8,995 bases of DNA. Origin: Cyanobacteria bacterium K_DeepCast_35m_m2_023. GTDB lineage: Bacteria > Cyanobacteriota > Cyanobacteriia > PCC-6307 > Cyanobiaceae. The notes beneath the pieces were generated by a model, which saw only the letters and a program-made list of their open reading frames with translations, searched no databases and was not told the origin of the DNA. The stretch covers positions 1 to 8,995 of the forward strand of contig VGQR01000060.1 of assembly GCA_016882345.1 (NCBI GenBank). The letters are read 5' to 3'. Shown piece after piece: positions 6,751 through 8,995 of this stretch. The translations under genes and the position numbers were made by a program. Every line of letters starts with the position of its first letter. Position 1 is the first letter of the stretch.

Positions 6751-6760
6751 ATGGGCCAGC
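6739..6760 (+). promoter_or_regulatory. Perfect hairpin spanning the cobI start
   Basis: GCTGGCCC (6739-6746) and GGGCCAGC (6753-6760) are perfect 8-base complements around the 6-base loop CTCCAT. The first two bases of the ATG at 6751 lie in the loop and the third in the stem. In mRNA this GC-rich stem would hide or present the start codon. The bases just before the ATG (CCCCTCC) are the opposite of a Shine-Dalgarno sequence. It could restrain translation, or it could mean an upstream start is used. Confidence 0.45.
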
Positions 6761-7509
6761 TGACCCTGGTGGGCGTGGGGCCCGGTGATCCGCAGCTGCT
6801 CACCGTGGCGGCGGTGCGGGCGATCGAGGCGGCGGCGGCGGTGGCCTACCCGGTGGCCCGCGAGGGTGCCGATGGCATGGCGGCCACCATCGCGGCGCCC
6901 TGGATCGGCGCGCAGCAGCGCCGGCTGCCGCTGCTGTTTCCGATTGTGGCCGAGGCCGCGCCGCGCATCGCCGCTTGGCATGCGGCGGCGGCCGCGCTGG
7001 CGGCCGAGGTGGCCGCCGGCGCTGCGGTGGTGCTGCTGTGCGAGGGCGACGCGTCGCTGTTTGCCAGCTGCAGTTATGTGCTGCTGGCCCTGGCCGAGCA
7101 CCACCCGGCCTGCCCGGTGCGGGTGATTCCGGGGATCACCTCGGTGGCGGCAGCAGCGGCGGCGGCCTCAGCGCAGGGTCTGCCTTGGCCCCTGGCCCTG
7201 CAGGGCGAAGGGCTGCTGATCCGTCCCACTCCCGAGACCCCGGCTGATCTGGGGGCGCTGCTCGATTGGGCGGCGGACGGCGGGGCTGCTGCTGCCCAGA
7301 CCACCCTGGCCCTGCTCAAGCTCGGCCACCGCTGGAGCTGGGTGCGGCCGCTGCTGGAGCAGCGCGGCCTGCTCGATCAGGCCCTGTTTGCCCAGCGGGT
7401 GGGCTGGCCCGAGCAGCTGCTGGCGCCGGCAGCCCAGGTGCCGGCCAGCGAGCAGCCCTACTTCTCGCTGCTGCTGATTCGCCAGGGTTGGCCGCAGGTG
7501 CTGCCGTAG
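6751..7509 (+). CDS. cobI: Precorrin-2 C20-methyltransferase (CobI/CbiL)
   Basis: Cytoplasmic enzyme of the cobalamin corrin pathway that transfers a methyl group from S-adenosylmethionine to C20 of precorrin-2 (or cobalt-precorrin-2). It has 252 residues from the chosen ATG, normal for the family. The fold is the tetrapyrrole (corrin/porphyrin) methylase type: VGVGPGDP (7-14) is the N-terminal glycine-rich motif, AVAYPVAR is at 30-37, LLCEGDASLFAS (95-106) is the conserved SAM-contact region, and RVIPGITSVAAAAA (124-137) is the central PGI motif. The C-terminal half ends with PYFSLLLIR (236-244). The start at 6751 places the first strand where family members begin, but ATGs at 6715 and 6700 are in frame and would add 12 or 17 residues. 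The gene diverges from the synthase cluster and shows no functional link to it. Assignment is strong, the exact start uncertain. Confidence 0.93.
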   Translation: MGQLTLVGVGPGDPQLLTVAAVRAIEAAAAVAYPVAREGADGMAATIAAPWIGAQQRRLPLLFPIVAEAAPRIAAWHAAAAALAAEVAAGAAVVLLCEGDASLFASCSYVLLALAEHHPACPVRVIPGITSVAAAAAAASAQGLPWPLALQGEGLLIRPTPETPADLGALLDWAADGGAAAAQTTLALLKLGHRWSWVRPLLEQRGLLDQALFAQRVGWPEQLLAPAAQVPASEQPYFSLLLIRQGWPQVLP

Positions 7510-7516
7510 ATCAGCT

Positions 7517-7533
7517 CAGTAAGATTTTTACAG
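7517..7533. promoter_or_regulatory. Candidate operator of the toxin-antitoxin pair
   Basis: The 41-base gap between cobI and the antitoxin gene is A+T-rich for this window (about 18 G+C in 41) and contains the imperfect palindrome CAGTAAGATTTTTACAG (GTAA/TTAC arms, five-base spacer). TAAGAT at 7520-7525 loosely resembles a -10 box. AbrB-type antitoxins commonly repress their own promoter through such dyads. The assignment rests on position and symmetry only. Confidence 0.35.
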
Positions 7534-7550
7534 CTGTTGCTCGTGCTTCG

Positions 7551-7805
7551 GTGCGCATCACCGCCAAAGGGCAGGTCACGATTCCCCAGGCCATTCGTGA
7601 ACAGGCCGGTCTTAACCCCAGTTGCGAGGTTGTGTTTCGCCTGGTTGACGGTCAGGTGCTGCTGGAGAAGGTGGATCCTTCTGGAGCGCAGCGCGGTACC
7701 GAAGCCCTGGCTCTGTTGCGTGCCAGGCCAAGCCGCAGTGGCCTGAGCACCGACGCGATTCTGGCTCTGGCGCGGGGGACGTCCGAGAGTGATGCGGCGC
7801 GGTGA
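7551..7805 (+). CDS. vapB: AbrB/MazE-type antitoxin
   Basis: Small protein of 84 residues with an N-terminal AbrB/SpoVT swapped-hairpin DNA-binding domain: VRITAKGQVTIPQAIREQAG (1-20), then a strand-rich stretch to about residue 41 (VVFRLVDGQVLLEKV). Residues 42-84 form the expected Ala/Ser/Leu-rich tail that would wrap the toxin (LSTDAILALAR at 65-75 is a likely helix). It should neutralise the downstream PIN toxin and repress the shared promoter. GTG at 7551 is chosen because it begins exactly where the AbrB domain starts; the frame runs open upstream into cobI with no ATG nearby. No obvious Shine-Dalgarno sequence precedes it. Its stop overlaps the toxin ATG as TGATG, typical of a coupled toxin-antitoxin operon. 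Confidence 0.87.
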   Translation: MRITAKGQVTIPQAIREQAGLNPSCEVVFRLVDGQVLLEKVDPSGAQRGTEALALLRARPSRSGLSTDAILALARGTSESDAAR

Positions 7806-8212
7806 TGAGCGCTGTGCTCGTCGATTCGTGCGTACTGCTCGATTTCATCACCGCTGATCCCCTGTGGGAGGCCTGGAGTTCTGAACAACTGGCAGCGGCC
7901 TTCAGCAGCGGTCGCGTATTGATCAACCCCTTGATTTATGGCGAGGTCGCTTTTGCCTACGAGCGCATTGAGCATCTCAATGCCGTGCTGCCCCGCCATC
8001 TCTATGACTACCGGGCGTTGCCACGGGAGGCGGCTTTTTTGGCGGCCAGGGCCCATGCCGCCTACCGCCTGCGCGGCGGTACCCGTTCAGCCATCCTTCC
8101 CGACTTTTTGATCGGTGCCCATGCGGTCATTGAGCAGGTGAGCCTGCTGACCCGTGATGTGCGGCATTATCGGCAGGCTTTTCCAGGATTGCGGCTGATT
8201 GCCCCAGTTTGA
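7805..8212 (+). CDS. vapC: PIN-domain ribonuclease toxin, VapC family
   Basis: Type II toxin of 135 residues, predicted to be a magnesium-dependent ribonuclease that blocks translation by cutting RNA. The four acidic residues of the PIN active site can be placed: D7 (LVDSCVLLD), E47 (PLIYGEVAF), D100 (ILPDFLIGA) and D118 (LLTRDVRHY). The usual Asn or Thr after the first Asp is Ser-Cys here, which occurs in some VapC subgroups. The start is ATG 7805, sharing its A with the antitoxin TGA; a GTG at 7802 is in frame and would add one residue. Local base composition is lower in G+C than in cobI (30 of 60 at 7921-7980 against 39 of 60 at 7021-7080), suggesting acquisition by transfer. The last 46 bases overlap tail-to-tail with the dihydrouridine synthase gene. 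Confidence 0.9.
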   Translation: MSAVLVDSCVLLDFITADPLWEAWSSEQLAAAFSSGRVLINPLIYGEVAFAYERIEHLNAVLPRHLYDYRALPREAAFLAARAHAAYRLRGGTRSAILPDFLIGAHAVIEQVSLLTRDVRHYRQAFPGLRLIAPV

Positions 8213-8995
8213 GCCCCATCCAGCAGCGCCAGCGCCTCGCCCGGCGTCGGCGCCCGCATCAGCGCCTGGCGCAGCTGGGGCGCGCCGGCAAAGCCGCTGC
8301 ACAGCCAGCCCAGGTGCTTGCGGGCGATCAGCAGGCCGTGATCGCCCCGCTCGGCCACCAGCGCCTGCAGCTGCCAGCGGGCCAGATCCAGCTTTTGAAC
8401 CGGGTCAGGAGTGGGTGGGATCGGCCGGCCGTCCAGGGCCGCGGCGATCTGGCCCACCAGCCAGGGGGCGCCCATGGTGCCCCGCCCCACCATGACGCCA
8501 TCGGCGCCGGTGACCCGCAGACAATCGAGCGCATCGGCGGGCGACTGGATGTCGCCATTGGCGATCACCGGAATGCCCAGCGCCCGCTTGACCGCGGCGA
8601 TGGCGTGCCAGTCGGCGCGGCCCTTGAAGCCCTGCTCGCGGCTGCGGCCGTGCAGGGTCAGCAGCTGGGCGCCGGCGCCCTCGAGCCGCCGGCACCAGTG
8701 GATGGCGCCTGTGCCATCGCACCAGCCCAGGCGCGTCTTGACCGTGAGGGGCACCTGCACCGCAGCGGCCACGGCTTCAACGATGCGAGCCGCCAGTTCC
8801 GGATCGCGGATCAGGCCGCTGCCGCCGCCTTTTTTGGCGATTTTCTTGACCGGGCAGCCCATGTTGATGTCGATCAAAAAGGCGCCGGCCGCCTCGGCGC
8901 GGCGGGCGGCGTCGGCCATGGCGGCAGGCCGGTGGTCAAACAGCTGCACGCCGATCGGCCCCGGTTCGGCGGCCAGCTCCTCGACCTTGCGAGTG
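8167..8995 (-). CDS. dusB: tRNA-dihydrouridine synthase, DusB/NifR3 type (5' end off window)
   Basis: FMN-dependent enzyme that reduces specific uridines in the tRNA D-loop region to dihydrouridine using NADPH. The frame is open to the right edge, so the N terminus (perhaps 60-70 residues) is missing and 275 residues are visible. Numbering from the first full codon at 8994, GVQLFDHRP (15-23) and DINMGCPVKK (42-51) lead in. C47 is the catalytic cysteine position of the family. They are followed by TVKTRLGW (84-91), LTLHGRSREQGFKG (112-125), VIANGDIQ (143-150) and MVGRGTMGAPW (168-178, FMN phosphate contact). The helical C-terminal domain contains IARKHLGWLC. GTG 8949 is not a real start, since family-like sequence continues upstream of it. 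After ALALLDG, where relatives usually end, the frame runs on for 15 residues (AQTGAISRNPGKACR), nearly all read from DNA antisense to the toxin's 3' end. The core assignment is strong. Confidence 0.92.
   Translation of the reverse strand, partial: TRKVEELAAEPGPIGVQLFDHRPAAMADAARRAEAAGAFLIDINMGCPVKKIAKKGGGSGLIRDPELAARIVEAVAAAVQVPLTVKTRLGWCDGTGAIHWCRRLEGAGAQLLTLHGRSREQGFKGRADWHAIAAVKRALGIPVIANGDIQSPADALDCLRVTGADGVMVGRGTMGAPWLVGQIAAALDGRPIPPTPDPVQKLDLARWQLQALVAERGDHGLLIARKHLGWLCSGFAGAPQLRQALMRAPTPGEALALLDGAQTGAISRNPGKACR

Noticed and set aside
6682..7104. Upstream extension of the first synthase to 7104 (840 residues)
   Set aside because: This stretch is antisense to cobI and encodes low-complexity His/Arg/Gln-rich sequence. 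The ATG at 6681 directly precedes the first membrane helix.

Overview
The window looks like a high-GC cyanobacterial chromosome, most likely a freshwater Cyanobium/Synechococcus-type picocyanobacterium. This is inferred from base composition, one HIP1 octamer (GCGATCGC), a CobI-type cobalamin methyltransferase, and a cellulose-synthase-like gene paired with an HlyD-like adaptor instead of the proteobacterial bcsB/bcsC set. No rRNA or tRNA gene, IS element or CRISPR array was seen.

Layout, left to right: the 3' end of an unrecognised membrane protein gene (+, ends at 135) converges on a four-gene minus-strand cluster occupying 146-6681. Read in its own direction (right to left), the cluster holds a BcsA-like family-2 glycosyltransferase with a decayed PilZ-like tail (4582-6681), a half-length FUSC-family membrane protein (3565-4524), an HlyD/EmrA-type periplasmic adaptor (2308-3453), and a second BcsA-like glycosyltransferase with an intact-looking PilZ c-di-GMP motif (146-2311). 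The last two genes overlap by four bases (GTGA). The cluster reads as a polysaccharide synthesis and export unit: two inner-membrane processive synthases, an adaptor that could bridge the periplasm to an outer-membrane channel encoded elsewhere, and a FUSC protein of the kind that partners HlyD proteins in AaeAB-like efflux pumps. No bcsB, bcsC or bcsZ homologue lies in the window.

Divergent from the cluster is cobI (+, about 6751-7509; precorrin-2 C20-methyltransferase), with a strong hairpin over its most family-consistent start codon. A compact toxin-antitoxin pair follows (AbrB-type antitoxin 7551-7805, PIN/VapC toxin 7805-8212), parts of which are visibly less GC-rich than the cobI sequence. 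The toxin's 3' end overlaps tail-to-tail with a tRNA-dihydrouridine synthase gene of the DusB type (-, 8167 to beyond the right edge).

The most interesting element is the dual-synthase/FUSC/HlyD cluster. The two synthases show complementary loss of the c-di-GMP control parts: one keeps the PilZ ligand motif but has an altered gating loop, while the other keeps the gating loop but has lost the PilZ arginines. The 5' end of the HlyD gene is also odd, with either a 16-codon coupled leader ORF or a one-base frameshift.
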